From the NCBI GenBank assembly GCA_964398055.1, contig CAYNLK010000012.1, positions 1 to 64,000 of the forward strand: DNA of 64,000 bases. The letters are read 5' to 3'. A model generated the notes under the pieces. The model saw only the letters and a list, made by a program, of their open reading frames with translations, ran no database searches and had not been told where the DNA came from. The stretch comes from CAYNLK01 sp964398055 (GTDB lineage Bacteria; Chloroflexota; Anaerolineae; 4572-78; J111). Positions 36,253 to 44,555 of this stretch are shown here, in pieces. A program made the position numbers and the translations under genes. The first letter of the stretch is position 1; each line of letters starts with the position of its first letter.

Positions 36253-36291
36253 AAAAAAGGGACGTTCATGCAGGCAAACGTCCCTTTTTTT
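36253..36291 (+). terminator. Rho-independent terminator
   Basis: AAAAAAGGGACGTT and AACGTCCCTTTTTTT form a long stem around a short CATGCAGGCA loop, followed by a T-run, 25 bp after the bPH2 gene. Confidence 0.85.
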
Positions 36292-36311
36292 GAACCATTT
36301 ATGGCTGATCT

Positions 36312-37298
36312 CTATTCTTGTTGGGTCGATTCCTCTCGTTTGGGCGGGGAGCCTTTCTTCGCTGGCCGTCGCCTCCACCACCAGCGGATAACCACCACAA
36401 CGACCACGACCGGCAGTAACAGAATAATCAGCAGCGGCAGTACCAGAATGACCAACCAGATCAGCAGATTGACCAGACCCTGCAGAGCGGCTACCAGCGC
36501 CTGCAACGCCTCTTTGGCCACCCCCTGCGGTTCCCAGCCGGCCACGCTGACCGGTTGGTAGAGCACATCCGGGGTCAAGTTAATGGTAATGGTCGACAAA
36601 GCCGCCTGGTTGGCCAGGTAGCGCATCCGCCCGGTGATTTGCTCGATCTGGCCGCGAATGTTGGTCAATTCCCGGTAAACTTCCAAAATGTCGCTGGTTT
36701 GGCCCACCCGCTGCCGTTCGTCGAGCAATTTTTGCAAGGCCGCCTCGGTGTGTTCCAGGTTAGTTTTGCGGGCCTCCAGGTCCACAAACTCCTCGGTCAC
36801 ATCCTGGGTGTTGGCGCTTTCACTTTCAACCCGCAAGGCCAATTGGCGTAACCTGGTTACAGTCTCCTCATACTGTTCTGCCGGCACCCGAATTGTAACG
36901 GTGCCGCGCGGCACGCCGCTTGATTGGTAGATGTTGGCTCCGGCTACATAACCGCCCAGTTCATTGGCCAGGCTGGTGATGGCCTCGACGGCCTCACGCG
37001 TATCTTTGACCACCAGCGCCATATCGCCGCTGTAAATGATCACCCGCGGTCCTTGCGCCCGGGCCAACTCCGCCGTAAAGATGTTGTCGACCAGGGGTAG
37101 AGTTTCGCTCCTGTAGTCGGCTGCATCTGCCGGCGCGCCGGCCCGCTCCACTGCAATCGACTCGGCGGCAGAGTTGGCCGGGGCTGGGGCTGCCGGCGCT
37201 ACCTGTCTGGAGCTGGCGCACGCGGCCAAACCGGCCAGCAGGACCAGCATGAGCATAAGGGCTATGTGTTTGAGTAAACTACCTGATTTCCTGTTCAT
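36312..37298 (-). CDS. DUF4349 lipoprotein
   Basis: 328 residues. The signal peptide MNRKSGSLLKHIALMLMLVL leads to the lipobox GLAAC. A DUF4349 domain covers most of the rest (IYSGDMALVVKDTREAVEAI, VTIRVPAEQYEETVTRLRQL, then a coiled coil ARKTNLEHTEAALQKLLDER), and a C-terminal membrane segment (LLIWLVILVLPLLIILLLPV) is followed by Arg/Lys-rich residues. I chose ATG 37298, directly after GGAGGAGAAA. The family's function is not established; the coiled coil and double anchoring suggest an envelope role. Confidence 0.88.
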   Translation of the reverse strand: MNRKSGSLLKHIALMLMLVLLAGLAACASSRQVAPAAPAPANSAAESIAVERAGAPADAADYRSETLPLVDNIFTAELARAQGPRVIIYSGDMALVVKDTREAVEAITSLANELGGYVAGANIYQSSGVPRGTVTIRVPAEQYEETVTRLRQLALRVESESANTQDVTEEFVDLEARKTNLEHTEAALQKLLDERQRVGQTSDILEVYRELTNIRGQIEQITGRMRYLANQAALSTITINLTPDVLYQPVSVAGWEPQGVAKEALQALVAALQGLVNLLIWLVILVLPLLIILLLPVVVVVVVIRWWWRRRPAKKGSPPKREESTQQE

Positions 37299-37313
37299 TT
37301 TCTCCTCCAGGGT

Positions 37314-37348
37314 AAATAAAAAACTCTCACGCATCTAAGACGTGAGAG
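37314..37348 (-). terminator. Rho-independent terminator of the phosphoesterase gene
   Basis: On the minus strand CTCTCACG and CGTGAGAG form a hairpin with loop TCTTAGATG, followed by TTTTTTATTT. It lies 20 bp past the phosphoesterase stop and directly before the DUF4349 gene. Confidence 0.8.
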
Positions 37349-37367
37349 CCTTGATATTGGTTCCCGG

Positions 37368-38108
37368 TTACCAGCCAAAAGCCAGTCGATTCCAGAGACG
37401 AGGTGGAAAGTCATATTTTTTCATCTTCTCCTGGGTCACATTAATCGGGTAGGTAATCCGGCGATGTTCAAAGGAGTGGTTGTCGGTATCCAAAATGCCG
37501 TAGGCGGCCCGGGCATCGCCGTCGCGAGGCTGTCCCACGCTGCCGGGGTTGATGATCAACCGGCGCTGGCCCAACTCGATGAGACCGTTGTCGAAGTCAG
37601 GCACATAGGCCTCACACATCTCACCGGGTTGCTCGGCCTCTTCAAAGATGACCGGACTGTGGGTGTGCCCCACAAAACAGTAGGGGGTGTTGAACTGCTT
37701 GAAGTTCGGTTGGGCCACGGCAGGATAGAGGATGTATTCCCAAATGGGATGGCGGGGACTACCGTGCACCAGGGTAAAAACCTCTGCCTCGATCAAGGCA
37801 ATGGGCAAATTGTCAAGGTAATTCTGCACGCGATCGGTCAACTGGTCCCGGGTCCACAGGGTGGCAAAGCGGGCGTCGGGATTGAAATCATCAACGTCGA
37901 GTTTACCCAACACGGCCCAGTCATGGTTGCCGGCCAGGCAAATGTGATCCAGTGTAAGCAGTAGTTCAACACACTCGTTGGGGTCAGGTCCATAGCCAAC
38001 CATATCGCCCAGGCACCAAACTTTGTCGTATAGCCCTTTGGCATCCTTGAGGACCGTTTCAAAGGCGGCCAAATTGGCATGAATATCCGAGATGAGGAGA
38101 TAACGCAT
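37368..38108 (-). CDS. Metallophosphoesterase (YfcE/Ap4A-hydrolase-like)
   Basis: 246 residues of the calcineurin-like fold. Metal motifs in order: LLISDIHANLAAFE, CLGDMVGYGPDPNEC, CLAGNHDWAV, LVHGSPRHPIWEY and FVGHTHSPVIF. Members hydrolyse phosphodiesters or dinucleoside polyphosphates; the natural substrate is unknown. Single gene, with its own terminator downstream. Confidence 0.88.
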   Translation of the reverse strand: MRYLLISDIHANLAAFETVLKDAKGLYDKVWCLGDMVGYGPDPNECVELLLTLDHICLAGNHDWAVLGKLDVDDFNPDARFATLWTRDQLTDRVQNYLDNLPIALIEAEVFTLVHGSPRHPIWEYILYPAVAQPNFKQFNTPYCFVGHTHSPVIFEEAEQPGEMCEAYVPDFDNGLIELGQRRLIINPGSVGQPRDGDARAAYGILDTDNHSFEHRRITYPINVTQEKMKKYDFPPRLWNRLAFGW

Positions 38109-38257
38109 ACAGCCCTCTATTGTCTCAAGAGGTAAACTTACCTCTCAGTCGATCTTAGCCGTAATAATACCATCTTGTCAGGGTTTATACAATTTTGTCA
38201 AAGCCTTTGTGCCTCCTCTATAATATGGGTATAATTTCGCCCGGAGGAACAATTGGC

Positions 38258-38761
38258 GTGTCGCCAGTATTTGGGCAGCATACCCTGGATTTTATCAGCC
38301 ATAGTGAAGCGCAAACCCGGCGGCTGGGCGTACGTTTGGCCAGCTTGCTGCAACCAGGCGATGTGTTGGCTCTGGTTGGCGAATTGGGTACCGGTAAAAC
38401 TCGCTGGGTTCAAGGTATTTGCCTGGGGCTGGGCGTTACTGAGCCGGTTGTTTCACCCACCTTTACTTTGGTGAATGAGTACGATGGCCGCTGGCCGGTG
38501 TACCACATCGACCTGTATCGCCTGGCCGAGCCGGCTGAAGTGCTCACGTTTGGTCTGGAAGATTACCTGTACGGTTCCGGCATCTCCCTCATCGAGTGGG
38601 CCGACCGGGCCAGAGATTATCTACCGGCTAACTACCTGACCGTGGAACTATACCATCTTGAGGAATCCAAACGCCGGGTAGTGCTTCGCCCGCATGGCCG
38701 GCGTTTTGTGTCGCTGCTGGACGAGTACAAAGAGACTGCTTTTGCCCTCTATCATCAGTAG
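38258..38761 (+). CDS. tsaE: tRNA threonylcarbamoyladenosine biosynthesis ATPase TsaE
   Basis: 167 residues. Walker A is LVGELGTGKTRWVQGI; SPTFTLVNEY and HIDLYRLAEPAE are family signatures. It is the ATPase of the t6A complex (TsaB-TsaD-TsaE), which modifies A37 in ANN-decoding tRNAs. I start at GTG 38258, since GGAGGA lies nine bases upstream; an upstream frame from 38195 is less likely. A heptamer tract separates it from tsaB. Confidence 0.9.
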   Translation: MSPVFGQHTLDFISHSEAQTRRLGVRLASLLQPGDVLALVGELGTGKTRWVQGICLGLGVTEPVVSPTFTLVNEYDGRWPVYHIDLYRLAEPAEVLTFGLEDYLYGSGISLIEWADRARDYLPANYLTVELYHLEESKRRVVLRPHGRRFVSLLDEYKETAFALYHQ

Positions 38762-38767
38762 CGTTCG

Positions 38768-38829
38768 ACTAATATTCACAATTAATAATTCACAATTCAC
38801 AATTCACAATTAACCATTAACCATTAACT
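38768..38829. repeat. Heptamer tandem repeats (TTCACAA, then CCATTAA)
   Basis: Units of TTCACAA, about four, pass into units of CCATTAA (two to three) directly before the tsaB start. It occupies the space where a ribosome site would lie, and no clear one is seen. Confidence 0.8.
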
Positions 38830-39486
38830 ATGATCCTTGCTATTGACACTGCCACCCAATCTGCCGGCCTGGCCCTGTACAACCAGGACGGTATCTATGC
38901 CGAAGAAACCTGGCAGGCCGGCCGGAACCATACCGTCGAGTTAATGGCCCGGCTGGCTCACCTATTAAAGTCAGCCAGGGTGACCATTCCTGAGTTGGAG
39001 GCTATTGCTGTCTCGTTGGGACCTGGTTCATTTACCGGTTTGCGCATTGGCCTGGCCGCGGCTAAAGGGTTGGCGCTGCCCCACCATCTGCCGATTGTGG
39101 GCATACCCACCCTGGACACGGTCGCTTATCCGCTGCGAAACGCCGGTCTGCCGGTATGGGCCATTGCCCAGGCCGGCCGTGGCCGCATCCTGGCCGCCCG
39201 GTATGGGCAGGTTGACGGCCAATGGCAACTGGTGGAGCAACCCCAGCTAACCACTTTTAAGGCGCTGGCCGCTCAGATCAAAGAGCCGGCCTGGTGTACC
39301 GGTGAGATCGACCACCATAGCGCCCAGATTTTAGAGCGCGGCTCGCACCAAAAGGCGCAGGTGGTTTCCGCGGCCATGCGACTGCGACGGGCCGGCTACC
39401 TGGCCGAATTGGCCGCCGCTCGCCTGGCCAGCGGTGAGCCAGTTGACCCGGACAGCCTGGAGCCAATCTACCCGGCGCCGTTATGA
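38830..39486 (+). CDS. tsaB: t6A biosynthesis protein TsaB
   Basis: 218 residues of the actin/HSP70-like fold, starting MILAIDTATQSAGLALYNQD with the expected GPGSFTGLRIGLAAAKGLAL motif. It is the TsaD-activating partner in t6A synthesis. The stop overlaps the rimI start (TTATGA), and tsaE lies 68 bp upstream, so the tsaE-tsaB-rimI order of many bacteria is kept; tsaD is not in the window. Confidence 0.93.
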   Translation: MILAIDTATQSAGLALYNQDGIYAEETWQAGRNHTVELMARLAHLLKSARVTIPELEAIAVSLGPGSFTGLRIGLAAAKGLALPHHLPIVGIPTLDTVAYPLRNAGLPVWAIAQAGRGRILAARYGQVDGQWQLVEQPQLTTFKALAAQIKEPAWCTGEIDHHSAQILERGSHQKAQVVSAAMRLRRAGYLAELAAARLASGEPVDPDSLEPIYPAPL

Positions 39487-40148
39487 TCCAGCCCACCCTG
39501 CCCTTTCGGATTGAGCCGATGACTCTGGCCGACATCCCGGAAGTCATTGCCGTGGAGCGAGCCTCCTACTCGCTGGCCTGGCCGGCCAAAGCATATGATT
39601 ACGAACTCCAAAAAAACGACCTGGCCCACTACTTTGTACTACGCCTTTTGCCTCTCCCCTCCTCCATCCTCCCACCCAACCAACAAATCAGCCAACTAAC
39701 AAACCAACCAACCAACCAACCTCCCCCGCCCGTCATCGGCCTGGGTGGTTTCTGGTTGATGGCCGATGAGATTCACATCAGCACCATCGCCGTTCAGCCC
39801 ATCTGGCGGGGCCTGGGCTTGGGTGAATGGCTGCTGGTCAAGTTGCTGGTCGAAGGGCAGGCCCTGGGCGCTACCGTCGCTACGCTGGAAGTGCGGCCGT
39901 CGAACCGGGCCGCGCTGGCCCTCTACCGCAAATACAGTTTTCAGGAAGTAGGCCGCCGCGCTCACTATTACAATGACAATGGTGAAGATGCGCTTATTTT
40001 AACCACACCCAACCTGAGGTTGCCGGATTATCAGGCGAGGTTTCAGCAACGCCAGGCCGCACTTGACCAACGTTTGGCCAAAATCAAGGTCGATACCATC
40101 ACCCGGCGGCGTTCTGCGCAAAATGAGAGCAGCCCCCAACTGGAGTAA
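39483..40148 (+). CDS. rimI: Ribosomal S18 alanine N-acetyltransferase-like (RimI) with low-complexity insert
   Basis: 221 residues. GNAT motifs: RIEPMTLADIPEVIAVERAS at the N-terminus, IAVQPIWRGLGLGEWLL (acetyl-CoA site) and LEVRPSNRAALALYRKY (motif B). Between strands, an insert of about 30 residues rich in Pro, Gln, Asn and Thr (LPPNQQISQLTNQPTNQPPP) comes from a CCAA tandem tract in the DNA. It falls at a loop and keeps the frame. RimI acetylates S18 and is commonly linked with tsaB. The C-terminus is longer than usual. Confidence 0.85.
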   Translation: MIQPTLPFRIEPMTLADIPEVIAVERASYSLAWPAKAYDYELQKNDLAHYFVLRLLPLPSSILPPNQQISQLTNQPTNQPPPPVIGLGGFWLMADEIHISTIAVQPIWRGLGLGEWLLVKLLVEGQALGATVATLEVRPSNRAALALYRKYSFQEVGRRAHYYNDNGEDALILTTPNLRLPDYQARFQQRQAALDQRLAKIKVDTITRRRSAQNESSPQLE

Positions 40149-40154
40149 AGGCCA

Positions 40155-41012
40155 ATGGTTCATCAATTCGTTGAATTCCAAAACCAGGTCGAAGCGGTTA
40201 AGGAGCGCTGCGCCAATGGCGAGATTAGCCCGGCCGAGCGCGATGCTTTGGTCCGCCAGATGCAGCTCAAAGATGAATGGGGCGACCGCTGGATGTTGAG
40301 TCCGGCCGGTACCTGGTTTCGCCAGGCCACGGGCGGCCGCGGTTGGATTCGGGATTATCCCGTCGCCCTGATCGACCCGGCCACGCTGCCGCCGCTGGCC
40401 CAAATGGACCTGCCCCAACTGGCCCGGGCCATCCACGACTGTACCCGCTGCCCCCTCCACCTGGAACGGAGCCGGGCCGTACCCGGCGAAGGCAATCCCC
40501 AGGCCGAGCTGATGTTCATCGGCGAAGGGCCGGGCTTTCACGAAGACCGGCAGGCGCGGCCGTTTGTAGGCGCCTCCGGCAAGTTTCTGGACGAGTTGCT
40601 CCATAGCATTGGCTACAAACGGGCCGATGTATTCATTGCCAACGTGGTCAAATGTCGCCCGCCCGGCAATCGCGACCCCCAGCCGGAGGAGTTAGAGGCT
40701 TGCCGGGATTACCTGGATCGCCAGATCGAGCTGATCGACCCGAAGGTGATTGTGACTCTGGGCCGCTTTTCGATGTATCGCTTCTTTCCCGGCGTGTCTA
40801 TTTCAAAAATTCACGGCCAACCCCACCAGGTCGGTCACCGCTTGATTGTGCCGATGTTCCACCCTGCCGCCGCCCTCCACCAGCCCAAATGGCGTCCCCT
40901 GCTGATCGAAGATTTCCAGAAGCTACCCCAGTTGATTGGCGCGGCGACTGCGCTCAAGCCGCCTCAGCCTGAGTTCGACCCCGACAACACTGAGCAGTTG
41001 AGTTTATTTTGA
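40155..41012 (+). CDS. Uracil-DNA glycosylase, family 4
   Basis: 285 residues. CTRCPLHLERSRAVPGEGNP with the first iron-sulfur cysteines, then FIGEGPGFHEDRQARPFVG (motif A), NVVKCRPPGNR and the catalytic region PMFHPAAALH. Cysteines in DCTRC, KCRP and EACRD would hold the cluster. It removes uracil from DNA. An N-terminal helical extension of about 80 residues is common in these fused forms. ATG follows AAAGG and lies 6 bp past rimI. Confidence 0.9.
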   Translation: MVHQFVEFQNQVEAVKERCANGEISPAERDALVRQMQLKDEWGDRWMLSPAGTWFRQATGGRGWIRDYPVALIDPATLPPLAQMDLPQLARAIHDCTRCPLHLERSRAVPGEGNPQAELMFIGEGPGFHEDRQARPFVGASGKFLDELLHSIGYKRADVFIANVVKCRPPGNRDPQPEELEACRDYLDRQIELIDPKVIVTLGRFSMYRFFPGVSISKIHGQPHQVGHRLIVPMFHPAAALHQPKWRPLLIEDFQKLPQLIGAATALKPPQPEFDPDNTEQLSLF

Positions 41013-41032
41013 GTTAAGCAGGCATTTGCAAT

Positions 41033-41593
41033 ATGCGCATTATCGACCTTCAGCCAGATCAACGGCAGCTTATTGAACAACTTGCGGCTTTGTTGGTGGA
41101 GAGCTTTCAGGCAGACTGGCCGAATGCCTGGCCCACCCTTGAGGCGGCGCGGCAGGAGGTCCTGGAGTCGCTGGGGCCGGACCGGCTCAGCCGGGTCGCC
41201 CTCGATGAGGCCGGCGCGGCGTTGGGCTGGATTGGGGCCATCCGGCAGTATGACGGCCACGTCTGGGAGCTGCACCCTCTGTTGGTGCGGGCCGACCGTC
41301 GCCGGCAGGGCCTGGGCCGGGCGCTGGTGGCCGACCTGGAAGCGCAGGTGCGCAGCCGCGGCGGGCTGACTCTCTGGCTGGGTACGGACGATGAGAACAA
41401 TATGACGTCGTTGGGGGGCGTTGAACTGTTTCCCAATGTTTTGGAGCAGGCCGTCGCCATTCGTAATCACCGCGGCCATCCCTATGAATTTTATCAAAAG
41501 CTTGGTTTTGTAGTGATTGGGGTGCTGCCCAACGCCAATGGAGCGGGCAAGCCGGATATTTTTATGGCCAAGCCGCTGACCAGTGGTCAGTGA
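41033..41593 (+). CDS. GNAT-family acetyltransferase
   Basis: 186 residues. Motif A is VRADRRRQGLGRALVADLEA, and HPYEFYQKLGFVVIGVLP gives the final strand. The substrate is unknown. The C-terminal TSGQ and stop lie inside a heptamer tract (CAGTGGT, CAGTGAA), so the tail may be repeat-derived. Confidence 0.85.
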   Translation: MRIIDLQPDQRQLIEQLAALLVESFQADWPNAWPTLEAARQEVLESLGPDRLSRVALDEAGAALGWIGAIRQYDGHVWELHPLLVRADRRRQGLGRALVADLEAQVRSRGGLTLWLGTDDENNMTSLGGVELFPNVLEQAVAIRNHRGHPYEFYQKLGFVVIGVLPNANGAGKPDIFMAKPLTSGQ

Positions 41594-41656
41594 ACAGTAG
41601 TCAGTGATCAGTTGTCAGTTGCCAGTTGTTAGACTGATCACTGATCACTGATCACT
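41577..41656. repeat. Heptamer tandem repeats (CAGTTGT, then GATCACT)
   Basis: Seven-base units CAGTGAT, CAGTTGT, CAGTTGC, CAGTTGT are followed by three copies of GATCACT. The CAGTTGT unit is a rotation of TTGTCAG, one of the known heptamers of cyanobacterial STRRs. Confidence 0.85.
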
Positions 41657-41682
41657 CTTTACTATTTGTTGAATAGTTGCCG

Positions 41683-42114
41683 ATGGGTAAATCGTTAAAC
41701 GAAGTTGAACTACGTCCACAAGTTGGGGTAGGGGCGATGGTGATGCGCGACGGGCGGGTTTTGCTCGGCCGGCGCAAAGGCGCCCACGGCGCCGGCGCCT
41801 TTGCCTGGTGCGGCGGCCACCTGGAGTTTGGCGAAACTCTGGAAGCGTGCGCCTGCCGCGAGGTGAAGGAGGAGACCGGCCTGGTGGTCGTGTCACTGAA
41901 ACTGCTTTGTGTCAGCAACATCATCGCCTACGACAAACATTATGTTGATTTTGAGTTCCTGGCTGAAGTGGAACCGGGCGAGCCGCAGGTGCTGGAACCG
42001 GATCGGATCGAGAGTTGGGGTTGGTATGGGCTGGACCGGCTACCCGCGCCGTTGTTCAAGGCCGGGGAATTGGCCCTACGCACCCTGGCAACCGGGCAGT
42101 TCTACCATCCCTGA
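41683..42114 (+). CDS. NUDIX hydrolase
   Basis: 143 residues. The NUDIX box is complete: GGHLEFGETLEACACRE then VKEETGL, matching GX5EX7REUXEEXGU. Residues RPQVGVGAMVMRDGRVLLGR give the first strands. It hydrolyses a nucleoside diphosphate derivative; members of this sub-group clean oxidised nucleotides. I start at ATG 41683; a TTG two codons earlier is possible. Confidence 0.88.
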   Translation: MGKSLNEVELRPQVGVGAMVMRDGRVLLGRRKGAHGAGAFAWCGGHLEFGETLEACACREVKEETGLVVVSLKLLCVSNIIAYDKHYVDFEFLAEVEPGEPQVLEPDRIESWGWYGLDRLPAPLFKAGELALRTLATGQFYHP

Positions 42115-42142
42115 CCCAAATGGCTATAAGACTTTGTAGATT

Positions 42143-42352
42143 TTATACTTCGTCAAAATCTTGGCGATCAATTTCAAGTTCACGCAAAATGCGGGCCAGT
42201 AATTTAGGTCCAATATCTTTGGTCCGGTGGTATGGAATAGGCACTTGTCTACCGCTGGCTGGATTGCGCCAGATTTCGTGGCTCCCGGCTCCATATCGAG
42301 TGAAGTGACAGCCTAACCGTCTGAGTTTGCGGGTGAGTTCGCCATACTTCAT
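42143..42352 (-). CDS. hicA: HicA-family mRNA interferase toxin
   Basis: 69 residues of the dsRBD-like HicA fold: LRRLGCHFTRYGAGSHEIWR carries the conserved catalytic His, and the end VPIPYHRTKDIGPKLLARIL is typical. It cleaves mRNA when free of HicB. Its start overlaps hicB by 4 bp. Here the antitoxin gene comes first, the reverse of the Escherichia coli order. Confidence 0.9.
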   Translation of the reverse strand: MKYGELTRKLRRLGCHFTRYGAGSHEIWRNPASGRQVPIPYHRTKDIGPKLLARILRELEIDRQDFDEV

Positions 42353-42600
42353 GCTGCGACCATGAGCCGAGAAACGACAGGCAGAGAGGGAATAACGCGC
42401 AAGGTATCAGGCAATTTATCACCAGTCGCTCGCATTGAGGCAATCAGCGCCGCGGCAACTTGAGGGGCCAGCGACAAAACCTCTTCGATACTATCCCCCA
42501 CAACAATTAAGTTGGGCAGATCGGGACTGGCGGCCATGTAATGGTAATCGCTGCCATCATCCAGTTCTTCAATCGTAATCTGTAGATCGTATAATTCCAT
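42349..42600 (-). CDS. hicB: HicB-family antitoxin
   Basis: 83 residues from ATG 42600 (GGGGTAATTGAG upstream). MELYDLQITIEELDDGSDYH and the DSIEEVLSLAPQVAAALIAS stretch match the partially degraded RNase H-like HicB fold. No helix-turn-helix is visible at the C-terminus, so DNA binding may use another surface. A longer upstream frame (to 42762) would read the repeat region. Next to hicA, it forms a small toxin-antitoxin operon. Confidence 0.8.
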   Translation of the reverse strand: MELYDLQITIEELDDGSDYHYMAASPDLPNLIVVGDSIEEVLSLAPQVAAALIASMRATGDKLPDTLRVIPSLPVVSRLMVAA

Positions 42601-42727
42601 CTCAATTACCCCATTTTCGATCCAAGGCAAAAAATTTTTATTACCCTTGTCAGAAAATGTAACATAAGCTGCCAGCCCAGTCAATTCAAGCCGCCTTATC
42701 GGGTGCGTCCAGAATTTTAGGTGGGTA

Positions 42728-42821
42728 AGGTGACCGGTACTTTCACCACGATTTCTGAGCAAAAATTAAGGCGATTTGACTGCAATTCCAAGCCAAGATG
42801 AGTTGGAAGTGCCGGTCACCT
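42728..42821. mobile_element. MITE-like element with GTGACCGGYACTT ends, copy 1
   Basis: 15-bp terminal inverted repeats: AGGTGACCGGTACTT (42728-42742) against the complement of AAGTGCCGGTCACCT (42807-42821), one mismatch. The 64-bp interior is A+T-rich, with no frame. A similar pair of ends encloses 62133-62212, and a lone half occurs near 58074-58088. Confidence 0.7.
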
Positions 42822-42843
42822 AAAAAATTGGACAGACCCCGCC

Positions 42844-44361
42844 TTACCTCGACTGCCGGACCAACGCCCGTTCCAGGGCCGGCAACTGTTTGCGGATGGC
42901 CGATTCCAGCCGGAAGGTGAAATCGAGCTGCTCGTCAAAGAGGGCTTCGCGGCTGTCCGGCGCGGCTCCACCGGTGTGGTAGAACTGTTCTTTGTAATGC
43001 CGCGTAATCAAGGCGGCCACGTAAGCTCCCAGCCGGTCGGAGATTTTGGGCTGGCCCCGCCGGGTATGGGTCAGCCGTTCTTTGAAATCGGGGTGGGCCA
43101 GGTTAATGGTGATGGTCTGGCCGGTCAAATAGGAGCGTTTGGGCTGCTCTGGCCCGGTTGAGGGAAAGTCAACAAACTTGACATCAAGGTTTAGCTCCTG
43201 GGGCTGGTCAGGCTCAGCTCCGGCCGGTTTGAATTGCTGCCACTCTTGCCGGGCCACGCCGGTCAAGAGCTGGCCCAGGGCGCTTTCCAGGTGGTCAAAG
43301 GTGGCGGCCGGCTGGATTTCAGTCACCTGGCCCAGGGCCAGCTTGATTTCTTTCTCCAAACTCAGCACCGCCTCGTAAAAGAGTTGGCGGCGCCTGGTGC
43401 GGACAAAATCGTGGCGGGTGATGGTGGGTTCAACCACCTCGCCCACGTCGATGTAGCCAAGCAGGTGCGGGTGACCCCACACGCTGGTTTTGTAGACCGA
43501 TTTGCGGATAAAGGATTTGATGTCGGCCGGTTCATTGACCCGGCGGCCGCGGCCAAAGAAACTGAGCGGCGGGGCCGTTACTTTGCCCCGGGCGATCTTG
43601 AGATAAATCTCGATGGGAAAGGCCTCCCCCCGGTCCTCGACGACGAGCGTGCGCCGGATTTCCTGGCCCGGTAGTTGCTCATAGGCAAACGGTTGGCAGC
43701 GAACCGGCTCGCCTCCGGCCGCTTGCACCGTTACCGTCAGGCCAGGACGGGCCAATAGCCGGTCGAAATGGCTCTCGATTTCCTGTTTGATGGACTCAAC
43801 CGACACCTGCTCGAACCAGTCCGGGTCAAAGTCGCGGATGGCGACGATGGTCCCGGTTTCGGTGGGGAAAGGTTCAGCGCTGCGCCTGGCTTCTTTGATG
43901 CCTTGATGCTGGTACCGTGACAGTTCCAGGGTTAAGGGCGGACTATTTTGACTGCGGGTAAAAAAGTGAAGGATTTCAGCCGCAGCCCGGAACGAGTGCA
44001 CCCCAAAACCAAAGCGGCCGTTGACCCATGGCAACCCCCGTTTGTGGGACTCGCCCACATTTCTAACGGTTCGTTCCAGCCCCTCTTTGGTCATGCCGCG
44101 GCAATTGTCCAGAATGGTCACCGCTCGCTGTTCCACGTCGAGTACAACTTCAATGTGGATGTCGTAAGGATAAGTCTCGTTGTGGGCGCGGTAGAGCACT
44201 TCGGCATCGTCGAGAGAATTGTCGACGTATTCCATCAACACCCGCTCGGTCGTTTCGTACCGCCGGGCTACCTCGTTCAACATTGTCACCGGGTCGGAGA
44301 TTTGCAGATCGATGGTTCCGGCCAGACGGGGAGCAATAGCCACAGAACTGCCTCGCATCAT
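42844..44361 (-). CDS. GHKL-type ATPase (MORC/Hsp90-like)
   Basis: 505 residues. The Bergerat fold is clear: N box MEYVDNSLDDAE (Glu44, Asn48), G1 DNCRGM (Asp85) and G2 GRFGFGVHSFRAA near 115. A second alpha/beta domain (about 180-330) contains FIRKSVYKTSVWGHPHLLG. A C-terminal region from about 330 to 505 contains helices. It resembles prokaryotic MORC or Hsp90-related dimeric ATPases linked to DNA or to defence, but I cannot pin a function. ATG 44361 follows AGGAGGGCTGAACA. It stands alone, next to a palindrome at 44399-44418. Confidence 0.82.
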   Translation of the reverse strand: MMRGSSVAIAPRLAGTIDLQISDPVTMLNEVARRYETTERVLMEYVDNSLDDAEVLYRAHNETYPYDIHIEVVLDVEQRAVTILDNCRGMTKEGLERTVRNVGESHKRGLPWVNGRFGFGVHSFRAAAEILHFFTRSQNSPPLTLELSRYQHQGIKEARRSAEPFPTETGTIVAIRDFDPDWFEQVSVESIKQEIESHFDRLLARPGLTVTVQAAGGEPVRCQPFAYEQLPGQEIRRTLVVEDRGEAFPIEIYLKIARGKVTAPPLSFFGRGRRVNEPADIKSFIRKSVYKTSVWGHPHLLGYIDVGEVVEPTITRHDFVRTRRRQLFYEAVLSLEKEIKLALGQVTEIQPAATFDHLESALGQLLTGVARQEWQQFKPAGAEPDQPQELNLDVKFVDFPSTGPEQPKRSYLTGQTITINLAHPDFKERLTHTRRGQPKISDRLGAYVAALITRHYKEQFYHTGGAAPDSREALFDEQLDFTFRLESAIRKQLPALERALVRQSR

Positions 44362-44398
44362 TGTTCAGCCCTCCTATGTCCCTGAAGTTTTGTGAATT

Positions 44399-44418
44399 CT
44401 AACACAACATGGTGTTAG
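44399..44418. promoter_or_regulatory. Palindrome upstream of the GHKL gene (possible operator)
   Basis: CTAACAC and GTGTTAG form a perfect 7-bp inverted repeat around AACATG, 38 bp before the GHKL start. A TAGAAT-like -10 on the minus strand overlaps it. Operator role is a guess. Confidence 0.3.
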
Positions 44419-44486
44419 CGAAAAGAATAGACTTAGTTTGGAAATAACCTGGCAATAAGCGCCCGGCGCCTTAATTCCAAAAGGAA

Positions 44487-44519
44487 AACCCCCACCTCTA
44501 TTGAGTTGGGTGGGGGTCG
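44487..44519 (-). terminator. Rho-independent terminator of PPK2
   Basis: On the minus strand ACCCCCACC and GGTGGGGGT form a stem followed by TTTTCCTTTT, 37 bp past the polyphosphate kinase stop. Confidence 0.8.
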
Positions 44520-44555
44520 GTTCATTGATTGCAGATGTTCGGCTGTGGCTTGAAT

